From HIMB114 sp008638005 (GTDB lineage: Bacteria; Pseudomonadota; Alphaproteobacteria; Pelagibacterales; Pelagibacteraceae), in the NCBI GenBank assembly GCA_032681305.1, contig CP136340.1, positions 62,001-126,000 on the forward strand: a stretch of 64,000 bases of DNA, written 5' to 3'. Of the stretch, positions 52,007 through 61,283 are shown piece by piece. The notes under the pieces were generated by a model. The model did no database searches. It was not told where the DNA came from and saw only the letters and a program-made list of their open reading frames with translations. The first letter of the stretch is position 1. Every line of letters starts with the position of its first letter. Both the position numbers and the translations under genes were made by a program.

Positions 52007-54882
52007 GCTATTTTTTTAAGCTTTCCTGATTTTAATAATTTTGCCAAATATTGAGATGTATAGCTATTTTTAATTTTGACCAAATCTTCTGGCTTTCCTT
52101 GAAAAAGTACATATCCACCGTTATCTCCACCCTCAGGGCCCATATCAATTATCCAATCTGCCGTTTTAATTACATCCATATTATGCTCAATAACTAGAAC
52201 GGTATTTCCTTTTAGTACAAAAGCCTGCAAAACTTCTAATAATTTTTTTATATCATGAGCATGTAAACCTGTTGTTGGTTCATCTAAGATATATATAGTT
52301 CTACCTGTAGATCTTTTTGATAATTCTTTAGCAAGCTTAATTCTTTGTGCTTCTCCACCTGATAAAGTTGTAGCTTGTTGTCCAATTTTTATATATCCAA
52401 GCCCAACTTTTTGAAGAGTTAACAATTTATCTTTGATTACAGGAATATTTTCAAAAAAACTAACTCCTTCATCAACACTCATATCTAAAACATCAGCTAT
52501 ACTTTTATTTTTGTATGTTACCGATAACGTTTCTCTATTATACCTTTTTCCTTTACAAACATCACATTGAACAAATACATCAGGAAGAAAATGCATTTCA
52601 TAGGTTATTACACCATCTCCTTCACATGCTTCACATCTTCCTCCTTTAACATTGAAAGAAAATCTTCCAGGTTTATATCCTCTACTTTTAGCTTCTGGTA
52701 AATTTGAAAACCAATCTCTTATTGGGGTAAAAGCCCCAGAGTATGTAGCTGGATTAGATCTTGGAGTTCTTCCAATTGGTGATTGATCAATATCAATAAT
52801 TTTATCTAAATATTCAAAACCCCTTATTCCTTTAAAAGGTTGAGGCATGTGTCTGGAGTATGATTTATTGATCATTAGGTTTAACGCTCTATAAAGAGTA
52901 TGAAGTACTGCTGTTGATTTTCCACTTCCAGATACACCTGTTACACAAGTGAATGTTCCAAGAGGGACTTGAAGATTTACATTTTTTAAATTGTTCCCAG
53001 TGCAACCAGATATTTGAAGGAATCGTCCATTTTTAGCTGCTCTTCTATTTTGTGGTATAGAAATATGCTTTCTACCTGAAAGATAATCTCCAGTTATACT
53101 ATTTTTATTTTTTTTTATTTCTTCACATGTTCCTTGAGCAATTACTTCTCCTCCATTGATTCCGGCTTGGGGTCCAATGTCAATTATATAATCAGATGTA
53201 AGCATTGCCTCCTCATCATGCTCCACTACAATTACAGAATTACCTAAATCTCTTAATCTTTTTAATGCTTCCAATAATTTTGAGTTATCCTTTTGATGTA
53301 ATCCTATAGAAGGCTCGTCTAACACATACAAAACTCCCTGCAGACCAGACCCAATTTGTGATGCAAGTCTAATTCTTTGCGATTCACCTCCGGACAAGGT
53401 TCCAGATGATCTTGATAAATTTAAATAGTCTAGTCCAACATTGACCAAAAACTTTAGTCTTTCATTGATTTCTTTTAAAACATGTTCAGCAATTTCATTT
53501 TGTTTGTTATCTAAAATTTTAGGTAGATCTATAAACCATTTATTAGCTTCTTTTATGGATAGTTTTGTAACTTCACTTATGTTCATTTTATTAATTTTAA
53601 TGCACAAAGCTTCTTCTTTTAGTCTATGTCCGTTGCAACCTGCGCACTCTTTTTCGCTTTGATATTGTGAAATTTCCTCTCTCTTCCAGTCACTTTCAGT
53701 CTCCAAATATTTTCTTTCAAGATTAGTAATAACTCCCTCAAAAGTTTTACTATTTGAATATTTTCCATATCCATCATCATAAGAAAATTTTATTTCTTCA
53801 TCATCAGAACCATAAAGTATGATTTCTTGAATTTTTTTTGGCAATTTATTCCAGGGGTCAGATAATGAAAATTTATAATGTTTTGCAATAGAAGATAAAG
53901 TTTGAGCATAATATAACGATGTACTATTTGACCATGGTTTAATGCATCCATCAGCTAATGAAGTTTTTTCATTTGGAACAACTAGTTTTGGGTCAACAAA
54001 TAAATCTACACCAAGGCCATCACATTCAGTGCAAGCTCCGAATGGCGAGTTAAAAGAAAATAGTCTTGGTTCAATTTCCTCAATTGTAAAACCACTTTCT
54101 GGACATGCAAATTTAGATGAGAAAGTTAACTTTTCTATTTTTTGATGTTCTTTTGGAAGGTTTTCATTTTTATAATCAATATATATTAAACCATCTGATA
54201 ATTTTAATGCTACTTCAACACTTTCTGAAATTCTTTTAATTTCCTCTTTTTTATTTAAAAATTTATCTACTAATACATCAATATTGTGTTTAAGTTTTTT
54301 GTTTAAAGTTGGTGCATCGTCAATTTCATAAACCTCACCATTAATTCTTAATTTTTCAAAACCTTGTTTTTTTAAGCCTGCAAATTCTTTTTTATACTCA
54401 CCTTTTCTACCTCTTACTATTGGAGAAAATAAAGTAATCCTCGATGGTTTTGGTAAGTCTAAAATCTTATCTACGATTTCTGAAACAGTTTGCGACTTAA
54501 TCTCTTTTCCAGTGAAAGGTGAATAGGGCACACCAACTCTTGCAAATAAGACTCTCATATAATCATAAATTTCAGTAACAGTTGCAACGATTGATCTTGG
54601 ATTTTTTGAGGTTGTTTTTTGCTCTATTGATATAGCTGGTGACAAACCTTCTATTAAATCTACGTTAGGTTTTTTCATTTTATCCAAAAATTGTCTTGCG
54701 TAAGCTGATAAGCTTTCAACGTAGCGCCTTTGACCTTCAGCATAAATTGTATCAAATGCTAATGATGATTTTCCTGATCCAGACAGCCCTGTTATGATGA
54801 CGAGTTTATCTCTAGGTATCTCAACAGATATGTTTTTAAGATTGTGCTCTTTTGCGCCTTTTACTACTATATTTTTAAGCAT
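52003..54882 (-). CDS. uvrA: Excinuclease ABC subunit A (UvrA)
   Basis: Damage-recognition ATPase of nucleotide-excision repair. Two ABC modules: Walker A GLSGSGKSSLAFDT and GVSGSGKSTAVLHT; signatures LSGGESQRIRLASQIG and LSGGEAQRIKLAKEL. The second zinc finger is normal (CEACEGDG ... CDVCKG), whereas the first reads CPESG ... CTECDG with Ser at one Cys position, a variant I recall from other alphaproteobacteria. 959 residues. Divergent from ssb over 80 bases; no LexA box (GTTC-N7-GTTC or GAAC-N7-GAAC) was seen between them. Confidence 0.97.
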   Translation of the reverse strand: MLKNIVVKGAKEHNLKNISVEIPRDKLVIITGLSGSGKSSLAFDTIYAEGQRRYVESLSAYARQFLDKMKKPNVDLIEGLSPAISIEQKTTSKNPRSIVATVTEIYDYMRVLFARVGVPYSPFTGKEIKSQTVSEIVDKILDLPKPSRITLFSPIVRGRKGEYKKEFAGLKKQGFEKLRINGEVYEIDDAPTLNKKLKHNIDVLVDKFLNKKEEIKRISESVEVALKLSDGLIYIDYKNENLPKEHQKIEKLTFSSKFACPESGFTIEEIEPRLFSFNSPFGACTECDGLGVDLFVDPKLVVPNEKTSLADGCIKPWSNSTSLYYAQTLSSIAKHYKFSLSDPWNKLPKKIQEIILYGSDDEEIKFSYDDGYGKYSNSKTFEGVITNLERKYLETESDWKREEISQYQSEKECAGCNGHRLKEEALCIKINKMNISEVTKLSIKEANKWFIDLPKILDNKQNEIAEHVLKEINERLKFLVNVGLDYLNLSRSSGTLSGGESQRIRLASQIGSGLQGVLYVLDEPSIGLHQKDNSKLLEALKRLRDLGNSVIVVEHDEEAMLTSDYIIDIGPQAGINGGEVIAQGTCEEIKKNKNSITGDYLSGRKHISIPQNRRAAKNGRFLQISGCTGNNLKNVNLQVPLGTFTCVTGVSGSGKSTAVLHTLYRALNLMINKSYSRHMPQPFKGIRGFEYLDKIIDIDQSPIGRTPRSNPATYSGAFTPIRDWFSNLPEAKSRGYKPGRFSFNVKGGRCEACEGDGVITYEMHFLPDVFVQCDVCKGKRYNRETLSVTYKNKSIADVLDMSVDEGVSFFENIPVIKDKLLTLQKVGLGYIKIGQQATTLSGGEAQRIKLAKELSKRSTGRTIYILDEPTTGLHAHDIKKLLEVLQAFVLKGNTVLVIEHNMDVIKTADWIIDMGPEGGDNGGYVLFQGKPEDLVKIKNSYTSQYLAKLLKSGKLKKIA

Positions 54883-54962
54883 GCTGTTGATGTTTTTATT
54901 ATTAATTAGTTAAATATGTGCTTGATATATGTTAAATTACTTATGAATTAAATCAGAAATTT

Positions 54963-55424
54963 ATGGCAGGAAGTTTAAATAAAGTATTTTTAATTGGTAG
55001 ATTGGGAAATGATCCAGAGATCAAGCAAATGTCCAATGGTAAAAATGTAGCTAGGTTAAGTCTTGCAACCTCTGATACATGGAAAGATAAAAATACCGGA
55101 GAAAAAAAAGAAAAAACAGAATGGCATAGAATAGTAATTTTTAATGAGGGCTTAGTAAATGTTGTTCAGCAGTATTTAAAAAAAGGCGCTCAAGTATATA
55201 TAGAAGGTCAAATTCAAACTACTAAGTATACGGATAATAGTGGACAAGAAAAATATAGTACTCAAATTGTGTTACAAGGCTACAATTCAACACTTACAAT
55301 GCTTGGAGCAGGTTCTTCTTCATCTAGTAAAATCGAAGATAGTTCTATGAATCAAGACAACAGTTCTTTACCTTCTGATAACAATATTTCATCGAATGAT
55401 TTAGACGATGAAGTCCCTTTCTAA
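54963..55424 (+). CDS. ssb: Single-stranded DNA-binding protein (SSB)
   Basis: Homotetrameric ssDNA binder. OB fold SLNKVFLIGRLGNDPEIKQM, EKKEKTEWHRIVIFNEGLVN, KKGAQVYIEGQIQTTKYTD; a Ser-rich linker; acidic tip DLDDEVPF that recruits partner proteins. 153 residues. TTGATA at 54922-54927 is a possible -35, but no convincing -10 is spaced from it. Confidence 0.96.
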   Translation: MAGSLNKVFLIGRLGNDPEIKQMSNGKNVARLSLATSDTWKDKNTGEKKEKTEWHRIVIFNEGLVNVVQQYLKKGAQVYIEGQIQTTKYTDNSGQEKYSTQIVLQGYNSTLTMLGAGSSSSSKIEDSSMNQDNSSLPSDNNISSNDLDDEVPF

Positions 55425-55434
55425 TTAGTTTTTA

Positions 55435-57981
55435 ATGTCTGAAAAAAAGTTCGGTAATAGAAATATTAGTGAAGAAATGAAAGATTCATACTTGTCGTAT
55501 GCGATGAGTGTGATTGTATCAAGGGCATTACCTGATGCCAGAGATGGTTTAAAGCCTGTTCATAGAAGAATTATATACGCGATGTACAAAGGCGGATATG
55601 ACTGGTCAAAACAATTCAGAAAATCTGCAAGAGTGGTAGGGGACGTTATCGGTAAGTACCATCCTCATGGTGATCAAGCGGTTTACGATGCTTTGGTTCG
55701 TTTGGCACAAGACTTTTCAATGAATTCTAAATTACTTGATGGGCAAGGAAACTTTGGTTCTCTTGACGGAGATCGTGCTGCAGCTATGCGTTATACAGAA
55801 ACTAAACTCGCAAAAATTTCTGAGTATCTTGTTTCTGACATTGATAAAAATACTGTTAATTTTCAAAATAACTATGATGATACTGAAATAGAACCGGTTG
55901 TTTTACCTGCACAATTTCCAAATTTATTAGTAAATGGAGCCGGTGGTATAGCGGTTGGAATGGCCACTAATATTCCGCCACATAATTTGGGTGAGGTAAT
56001 TGATGGCACGTTAGCTTATCTAGATAATAATAAAATCTCAATCGCTGATTTAATGAAAAAAATACCTGGACCTGATTTTCCAACTGGAGGTATCATTTTG
56101 GGTAAAAATGAAATTGTTAATGGATACGAAAAGGGCAGAGGCTCGATTAAATTGAGAGGAGAAATATCTATTGAAGACGTTACTAAAGATAAAAAAGCAA
56201 TAATTATAAAATCCGTTCCTTATCAAGTTAACAAGACAGCTTTAATAGAAAAAATTGCCCTATTAATTAGAGATAAAAAGTTAGAAGGTATTTCAGATTT
56301 AAGGGACGAAACAAACAAAGAAGGCGTCAGAATTGTAATAGAATTAAAAAAAAATATTAATCATGAAATTATAATTAATCAGTTATATAAATTTTCACCT
56401 TTAGAAAGTTCTTTTGGTTTTAATACTTTAGCCATTAATGAAGGCAAACCTGAACTTTTAAACTTAAAACAATTTATTGAGATCTTTATAAAATTTCGTG
56501 AAAAAACTATAATAAAAAGAACTTTATTTGATCTAAAAAAAGCTAAAGACAGGTCCCATATTTTAATTGGCTTGTTTATCGCAATAGAGAATATTGATGA
56601 AATTATTTCAATTATTAGAAACTCAAAGAATCCTAATGATGCAAAAATAGAGTTACTAAAGAAAAAATGGAGTTTCAAAAAATCAAAATTAAGTTCTAAA
56701 ATACTTAAAATTAATGAATTAGATCAAATTATTGAATATCAATTATCAGATTATCAAGTCAAAGCTATCTTAGATTTAAGGCTTCAAAAACTTACAGCCA
56801 TAGGTCACGAGGAAGTTAATAAAGAATTGGATGAGCTTTATGATCTTATTGTTTATTTAAAAAAAATATTAAATGAAAAAAAGGAATTAATTTTATTAAT
56901 TAAAAATGAATTACTTCAAATTAAATCTAAATTTGCGACTCCAAGGAAAACAAAGATAGTAACGGAAGTTACTTCGGTTGAAATTGAAGATGTTATTCAA
57001 AAAGAACAGGTCGTAGTGACCTTTACAAACAAAGGATACATAAAAAGAGTCCCTATAACGACAATAAAATCACAAAAAAGAGGTGGTAGAGGAAAAATTG
57101 GTATTGTTACAAGAGAAGAGGACTTTGTAACCCAATTATTCTCAGCAAACACTTTAACGCCAGTTCTTTTTTTTTCAAATAAAGGAATAGTTTACAAATT
57201 AAAAACCTGGAAAATACCTGAGGGTTCAAATCAATCAAAAGGAAAATCAATTCATAGTATTTTACCAATTGAAAATGACACTTACCTATCGTCAATTATG
57301 CCGTTGCCTGAAAATGAGGAAGAATGGTCTAAATTAAATATTGTTTTTATAACAAAGCTTGGAAAAATTAGAAAAAACAATTTAGAAGATTTTAAAAATA
57401 TTCAATCAAATGGTAAAATTGCAATGAAATTAGACAAAGGGGATGAAATTGTATCCGTAAAGCTTTTGAAAGCCAAAGAGGACATCATGATCAACTCATA
57501 TTTAGGTAAAAGTTTAAGAGTAAATAGTGAAAAAATTAGATTATTCAAAGGAAGAGGTTCGAAAGGGGTAAAAGGAATTAGTTTAAAAAATAATGATAAA
57601 GTAATCTCATTGTCAGTGCTAAGTCAAAATTTAATATCTTCAAACAAAGATGAAATGAAATCAAAAGAAGAATTCATACTAACTATAACTGAAAATGGTT
57701 ATGGAAAAAGATCTTCTTCTTATGACTACAGGGAAACTGGAAGAGGCGGTCAAGGTATTATCAATATCTCAACCTCTGAAAGAAATGGTAATGTTGCTGC
57801 ATCATTTCCAATTAATTCTGAGGATGACATTATGCTTGTCACAAACAAAGGCCAAATGATTAGAGTAAAAGTGAGTGAAATAAGAGTTGCTGGAAGAAAT
57901 ACACAGGGCGTAAGAATTTTTAAAACAGACAGCAATGAAAAAGTAGTTACGGCTGTGAGACTAACGGATGAAAATGAATAA
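55435..57981 (+). CDS. gyrA: DNA gyrase subunit A (GyrA)
   Basis: Introduces negative supercoils with GyrB. Catalytic Tyr120 in AAAMRYTETKL; the C-terminal pinwheel contains a GyrA box (QKRGGRGKIG), which identifies it as gyrase, not topoisomerase IV. 848 residues. The quinolone-contact position equivalent to E. coli Ser83 is Gln81 (HPHGDQAVYD), while the Asp87 equivalent, Asp85, is kept. ParC shows the same Gln. Ten bases after ssb; overlaps coaD. Confidence 0.97.
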   Translation: MSEKKFGNRNISEEMKDSYLSYAMSVIVSRALPDARDGLKPVHRRIIYAMYKGGYDWSKQFRKSARVVGDVIGKYHPHGDQAVYDALVRLAQDFSMNSKLLDGQGNFGSLDGDRAAAMRYTETKLAKISEYLVSDIDKNTVNFQNNYDDTEIEPVVLPAQFPNLLVNGAGGIAVGMATNIPPHNLGEVIDGTLAYLDNNKISIADLMKKIPGPDFPTGGIILGKNEIVNGYEKGRGSIKLRGEISIEDVTKDKKAIIIKSVPYQVNKTALIEKIALLIRDKKLEGISDLRDETNKEGVRIVIELKKNINHEIIINQLYKFSPLESSFGFNTLAINEGKPELLNLKQFIEIFIKFREKTIIKRTLFDLKKAKDRSHILIGLFIAIENIDEIISIIRNSKNPNDAKIELLKKKWSFKKSKLSSKILKINELDQIIEYQLSDYQVKAILDLRLQKLTAIGHEEVNKELDELYDLIVYLKKILNEKKELILLIKNELLQIKSKFATPRKTKIVTEVTSVEIEDVIQKEQVVVTFTNKGYIKRVPITTIKSQKRGGRGKIGIVTREEDFVTQLFSANTLTPVLFFSNKGIVYKLKTWKIPEGSNQSKGKSIHSILPIENDTYLSSIMPLPENEEEWSKLNIVFITKLGKIRKNNLEDFKNIQSNGKIAMKLDKGDEIVSVKLLKAKEDIMINSYLGKSLRVNSEKIRLFKGRGSKGVKGISLKNNDKVISLSVLSQNLISSNKDEMKSKEEFILTITENGYGKRSSSYDYRETGRGGQGIINISTSERNGNVAASFPINSEDDIMLVTNKGQMIRVKVSEIRVAGRNTQGVRIFKTDSNEKVVTAVRLTDENE

Positions 57982-58471
57982 AAAAACGGCCTTATATCCA
58001 GGTACATTTGATCCAATAACTTTTGGTCATTTAGATATTATCAAAAGGGCTTCAAAAATTGTTGACCATATTTATGTGGGTGTCGCAAATAATAAAGAAA
58101 AAAAATGCTTATTTAATTTAAAAGATAGAATTGATATTGTTAAAAAAACCATAGGCTCATTACCCAAACAGACAAAAGACAAAATTAAAGTTGTGAGCTT
58201 TGATATGCTTACAGTTAATTATTGTAAAAAAATTAATGCATCTATAATTATAAGAGGTCTTAGAGTGGTAGCAGATTTTGAATATGAATTTCAATTATCT
58301 GGTATGAATAACAAGTTAGATAAAAATATTCAGACTATTTTTTTAACAGCCGATATTGAAAATCAGGCTATATCTTCAAGAATGGTAAAAGAAATTGCAT
58401 CATTAAAAGGAAATGTATCTCAATTTGCACCAAAGCCTGCATTAATGTATTTAAAAAAGAAATTTAAATAA
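57968..58471 (+). CDS. coaD: Phosphopantetheine adenylyltransferase (CoaD)
   Basis: Penultimate step of CoA synthesis. Nucleotidyltransferase signature YPGTFDPITFGHLDII, IIIRGLRVVADFEYEFQLSG and the C-terminal ISSRMVKEIASLKGNVSQF. 167 residues from ATG 57968 (ATG 57974 two codons later is equally possible). Starts within gyrA; TAATG with the next gene. Confidence 0.96.
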   Translation: MKMNKKTALYPGTFDPITFGHLDIIKRASKIVDHIYVGVANNKEKKCLFNLKDRIDIVKKTIGSLPKQTKDKIKVVSFDMLTVNYCKKINASIIIRGLRVVADFEYEFQLSGMNNKLDKNIQTIFLTADIENQAISSRMVKEIASLKGNVSQFAPKPALMYLKKKFK

Positions 58472-59031
58472 TGAATTTAAAAAAAAGCTTATTAATTTTT
58501 TTTCTTTTTTTTCTATTCTCAACAAAAGGAAATGTCATGGAAAATCCAAAAATTACTATTAAACTTAAATATGGAGATGTAAAAATAGAACTATTCAATG
58601 ATGTGGCTCCCAATCACGTAAAGAGAATCCTAGAACTAAGTAAACAAGGTAAGTATGACGGTGTAGCTTTTCATAGAGTAATTGATGGTTTTATGGCCCA
58701 AACAGGTGATGTGCAGCATGGCAACACAACTAACAACTTTAATCCAGGCATGGCTGGAACAGGTGGTTCTGATTTACCCGACTTGGAAGCTGAATTTAGC
58801 AATGTCCCACACGAAAGAGGAATTTTATCAATGGCTCGTTCACAAAATCCAAATAGCGCGAACAGTCAATTTTTTATTTGTTTTGACACTCACCCTCATC
58901 TTGACAGACAATATACAGTTTTTGGAAAAGTAATTTCAGGTATGGAGTTTGTTGATCAAATTAAAAAAGGTGATCCAGGTTCAGGTTCGGTAGATAATCC
59001 AGATATTATAGAAAAAATTATTGTTGAATAA
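58471..59031 (+). CDS. Peptidyl-prolyl cis-trans isomerase, cyclophilin type, exported
   Basis: Proline isomerase (PpiA/PpiB-like). A signal peptide (MNLKKSLLIFFLFFLFSTKG) suggests a periplasmic role. Catalytic features FHRVIDGFMAQTGD, GTGGSDLPDLEAEF, MARSQNPNSANSQFFICF and LDRQYTVFGKVISGMEFVDQ. 186 residues. It is followed by tgt after two bases, a common alphaproteobacterial pair. Confidence 0.93.
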   Translation: MNLKKSLLIFFLFFLFSTKGNVMENPKITIKLKYGDVKIELFNDVAPNHVKRILELSKQGKYDGVAFHRVIDGFMAQTGDVQHGNTTNNFNPGMAGTGGSDLPDLEAEFSNVPHERGILSMARSQNPNSANSQFFICFDTHPHLDRQYTVFGKVISGMEFVDQIKKGDPGSGSVDNPDIIEKIIVE

Positions 59032-59033
59032 TA

Positions 59034-60140
59034 ATGACCTCAAAGTTTTCATTATTAAATGAAGACAGTGGTGCACGATTAGGACAAATAAAACTCAAAA
59101 GAGGAATAATAGATACACCTACCTTCATGCCCGTTGGAACAGCTGCAACGGTAAAGGCATTAACTGTAGATCAAATCAATCAGACAAATTCACAAATTAT
59201 TCTATGTAACACATATCATTTATATTTGAGGCCTGGGACTTCAAGAATTGAAAGACTGGGTGGATTGCATAAGTTTATGAACTTCAACAAACCTATCTTA
59301 ACAGATTCAGGTGGCTTTCAAGTAATGTCTTTGTCCAAAAATACAAAAATTAATGAGGATGGAGCTATATTTAACTCTCACATAGATGGAAAAAAAATTT
59401 TCATATCACCTGAAATAAGTATTGATATTCAAAAAAAACTCAACTCCGATATTTTAATGGTTTTTGATGAATGCCCTGAATACACAAAAGATAAAGATAG
59501 AATTAGAGACTCTATGAATCTTTCTATGCGATGGGCCAATAGATCAAAAAAAGAATTTGGATTAAACTCCGAAAAAATGCTCTTTGGCATAGTTCAGGGA
59601 GGTGTCTTTAATGATTTAAGAAAGGAGTGTTTATCAGAATTATTAGATATAAATTTTGATGGTTATTCATTAGGTGGCTTAGCAGTAGGGGAGTCACAAG
59701 ATGAAATGTTTGAAACTGTAGAAGAAATAACTCCGTTTATGGACAAAAATAAACCTAGATATTTAATGGGAACAGGAACGCCGGGTGATTTGATAGGCGC
59801 TGTCAAAAGGGGAATTGATATGTTCGACTGTGTATTGCCCACAAGAACCGCTAGAAACGGACTTGCATTTACTTGGAATGGTAAAATTAATTTAAGAAAC
59901 TCAAAATATACAAATGATGATAGTCCATTAGACACGAATGTTAATTGTCCTGCTTCAAATTTATATTCAAGGAATTATTTGAACCATCTTTTAAATTGTA
60001 ATGAAATATTGGCATCTACTTTAATTACCTGGCATAATATTGCTTTCTATCAAGATCTAATGTTGAAAATTAGAGAATCTATTAAAAATGGTAAATTTAA
60101 TGAATTTTATAAACAGTATTTTAATCTTCTTAATTATTAA
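59034..60140 (+). CDS. tgt: Queuine tRNA-ribosyltransferase (Tgt) with degenerate zinc site
   Basis: Exchanges guanine-34 for preQ1 in GUN tRNAs. DSGGFQVMSLS, FDECPEYTKD, FGIVQGGVF, GLAVGESQDEMF and DCVLPTRTARNG mark the catalytic core. 368 residues, normal. The zinc site, normally CxCxxC plus His, reads V303-N-C305-P-A-S308 and His334 (position family: E. coli C302, C304, C307, H333), so two of four ligands are lost. The flanking YSRNYLNHLL and WHNIAFYQDLM segments are otherwise well conserved, which argues against a misreading of the alignment. Confidence 0.95.
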   Translation: MTSKFSLLNEDSGARLGQIKLKRGIIDTPTFMPVGTAATVKALTVDQINQTNSQIILCNTYHLYLRPGTSRIERLGGLHKFMNFNKPILTDSGGFQVMSLSKNTKINEDGAIFNSHIDGKKIFISPEISIDIQKKLNSDILMVFDECPEYTKDKDRIRDSMNLSMRWANRSKKEFGLNSEKMLFGIVQGGVFNDLRKECLSELLDINFDGYSLGGLAVGESQDEMFETVEEITPFMDKNKPRYLMGTGTPGDLIGAVKRGIDMFDCVLPTRTARNGLAFTWNGKINLRNSKYTNDDSPLDTNVNCPASNLYSRNYLNHLLNCNEILASTLITWHNIAFYQDLMLKIRESIKNGKFNEFYKQYFNLLNY

Positions 60141-60203
60141 TTAAGTCTTGTGTTATAGGTTAATTTTTAATAAATGAACCTTTGGCATCTTTTGCCGTAG
60201 TGT

Positions 60204-60279
60204 GGGCCCTTAGCTCAGTCGGTAGAGCAAATCCCTTTTAAGGATTGGGTCGCAAGTTCGAATCTTGCAGGGCTCACCA
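60204..60279 (+). tRNA. tRNA-Lys (TTT), CCA encoded
   Basis: Acceptor GGGCCCT pairs with AGGGCTC (one G-T wobble); discriminator A; CCA 60277-60279. Anticodon arm AATCC-CTTTTAA-GGATT gives TTT. D-arm TAGCTCAGTCGGTAGAGCA and T-arm GCAAGTTCGAATCTTGC are canonical. 76 bases. Possible promoter TTGTGT (60148-60153) and TAAATG (60171-60176), weak. Confidence 0.96.
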
Positions 60280-60293
60280 TTAATTATTGTTTT

Positions 60294-60425
60294 ATGTTTT
60301 ATTATTCCAAATGTTTAAAATGTAAAAAATCAGTCAAAATTTCAATTAAAGACTACCAAAATAAAAAAAAGGTTTATTGTGATCGGTGTTTGGATGAAAC
60401 TTTTAAAAAAATTAAATCAAATTAA
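60294..60425 (+). CDS. 43-residue CxxC-CxxC zinc-ribbon protein
   Basis: Read by hand; not recognised. The product MFYYSKCLKCKKSVKISIKD ... VYCDRCLDETF has two CxxC knuckles (Cys7/Cys10 and Cys29/Cys32), spaced like a minimal zinc ribbon, and a lysine-rich surface. It begins 14 bases after the tRNA-Lys CCA and its last four bases overlap the convergent protease stop. The regular knuckle pattern in a short frame makes a chance ORF unlikely. Binding of RNA, DNA or protein cannot be told. Confidence 0.6.
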   Translation: MFYYSKCLKCKKSVKISIKDYQNKKKVYCDRCLDETFKKIKSN

Positions 60426-61249
60426 ATATTTTTTATTGTAGGAAACTGCGTCCTTATTTGAGGGATCCAGTTTCTTATCTGTCTAATTCTATTCGTAGGT
60501 GAGGGGTGTGTACTTAAAAACTGAGGTATTTCTTTCCCCTTCATTTCTTCTTTCATTCTTTTCCATAATTCAGCTCCCTCATAGAGATTATAACCAGTTA
60601 AAGACGCAAAAGCCAATCCCAAGTAATCAGCTTCACTTTCTTGGTTTCTTGTAAATGGATTAAAGATACCAACTTGAAGAACATCAACACCTGTATTTCT
60701 TCCAACAGTATTTCTTGTTCTGCTTATAGCCCCCCCAGTGAATATATCTATAACCGCTGTACCAACATTAAGAGCCATAGCTGCGCTTGCTCTTTCTACA
60801 GAGTGTTTGGCAACGGCATGAGCAATCTCATGACCCATCACATTAGCAAGACCATCTTCATTTTTTGTGACTTTTAATATACCTGTATAAACAGCAATTT
60901 TGCCTCCAGGCATACACCATGCATTTAAAGTTTTGTCATCATCAACTAAAACATATTCCCACTTAAAATTAATAGTCGGATCCTTGAGGTTTTTGCTTTT
61001 AAAGTAATAAGAAATGGCTTTTTCCATCTTTCCGCCAATCCTTTTAATCATATTTAAGGTCTTGATATCTTTGCTTAGTTTAGCTTTCTTTTTAAATTGC
61101 TCGTAAGCTTTAACAGCGTTAGCATTTATCACTGATTCAGGATATATTTTTAGCTGCTTTCTATTTGTAATTGGTGTTGATGTGCAAGAGGGGAGAATTA
61201 CAGAACAACAACCACAGCCTAAATATTTAATAAATTCACGTCTTTTCAT
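60422..61249 (-). CDS. M48-family zinc metalloprotease, Tat/lipoprotein signal
   Basis: Oma1/LoiP/BepA-like peptidase. The active site GHEIAHAVAKH contains HExxH, and the third ligand Glu is in NQESEADYLGL. The N-terminus KRREFIKYLGCGCCSVILPS then Cys combines an RRxFxK twin-arginine motif with a lipobox (LPSC, Cys22), suggesting export by Tat and lipid anchoring; cysteine-rich GCGCC is unusual within the hydrophobic part. 275 residues. Probably works in outer-membrane quality control. Divergent from the microprotein-DUF502 unit. Confidence 0.88.
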   Translation of the reverse strand: MKRREFIKYLGCGCCSVILPSCTSTPITNRKQLKIYPESVINANAVKAYEQFKKKAKLSKDIKTLNMIKRIGGKMEKAISYYFKSKNLKDPTINFKWEYVLVDDDKTLNAWCMPGGKIAVYTGILKVTKNEDGLANVMGHEIAHAVAKHSVERASAAMALNVGTAVIDIFTGGAISRTRNTVGRNTGVDVLQVGIFNPFTRNQESEADYLGLAFASLTGYNLYEGAELWKRMKEEMKGKEIPQFLSTHPSPTNRIRQIRNWIPQIRTQFPTIKNI

Positions 61250-61254
61250 TATAA

Positions 61255-61283
61255 TTGATGATATTGATATATTATTGTATAAT
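61255..61283 (+). promoter_or_regulatory. Promoter of microprotein-DUF502 unit
   Basis: TTGATG (61255-61260), 17-base spacer, perfect TATAAT (61278-61283); predicted start near 61290, leaving a leader of about 22 bases. Confidence 0.6.

Noticed and set aside
52002..52020. CTTAA...TTAAG inverted repeat with a T run at the secF/uvrA convergence
   Set aside because: Only five base pairs, all but one A-T; too weak to claim as a terminator.
54000..54120. UvrA first zinc finger with Ser at one Cys position
   Set aside because: As far as I recall this CPxSG variant is common in alphaproteobacterial UvrA, so it is noted in the annotation but not listed as unusual.
54883..54962. Possible SOS (LexA) operator between uvrA and ssb
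   Set aside because: No GTTC-N7-GTTC or GAAC-N7-GAAC was found by reading both strands.
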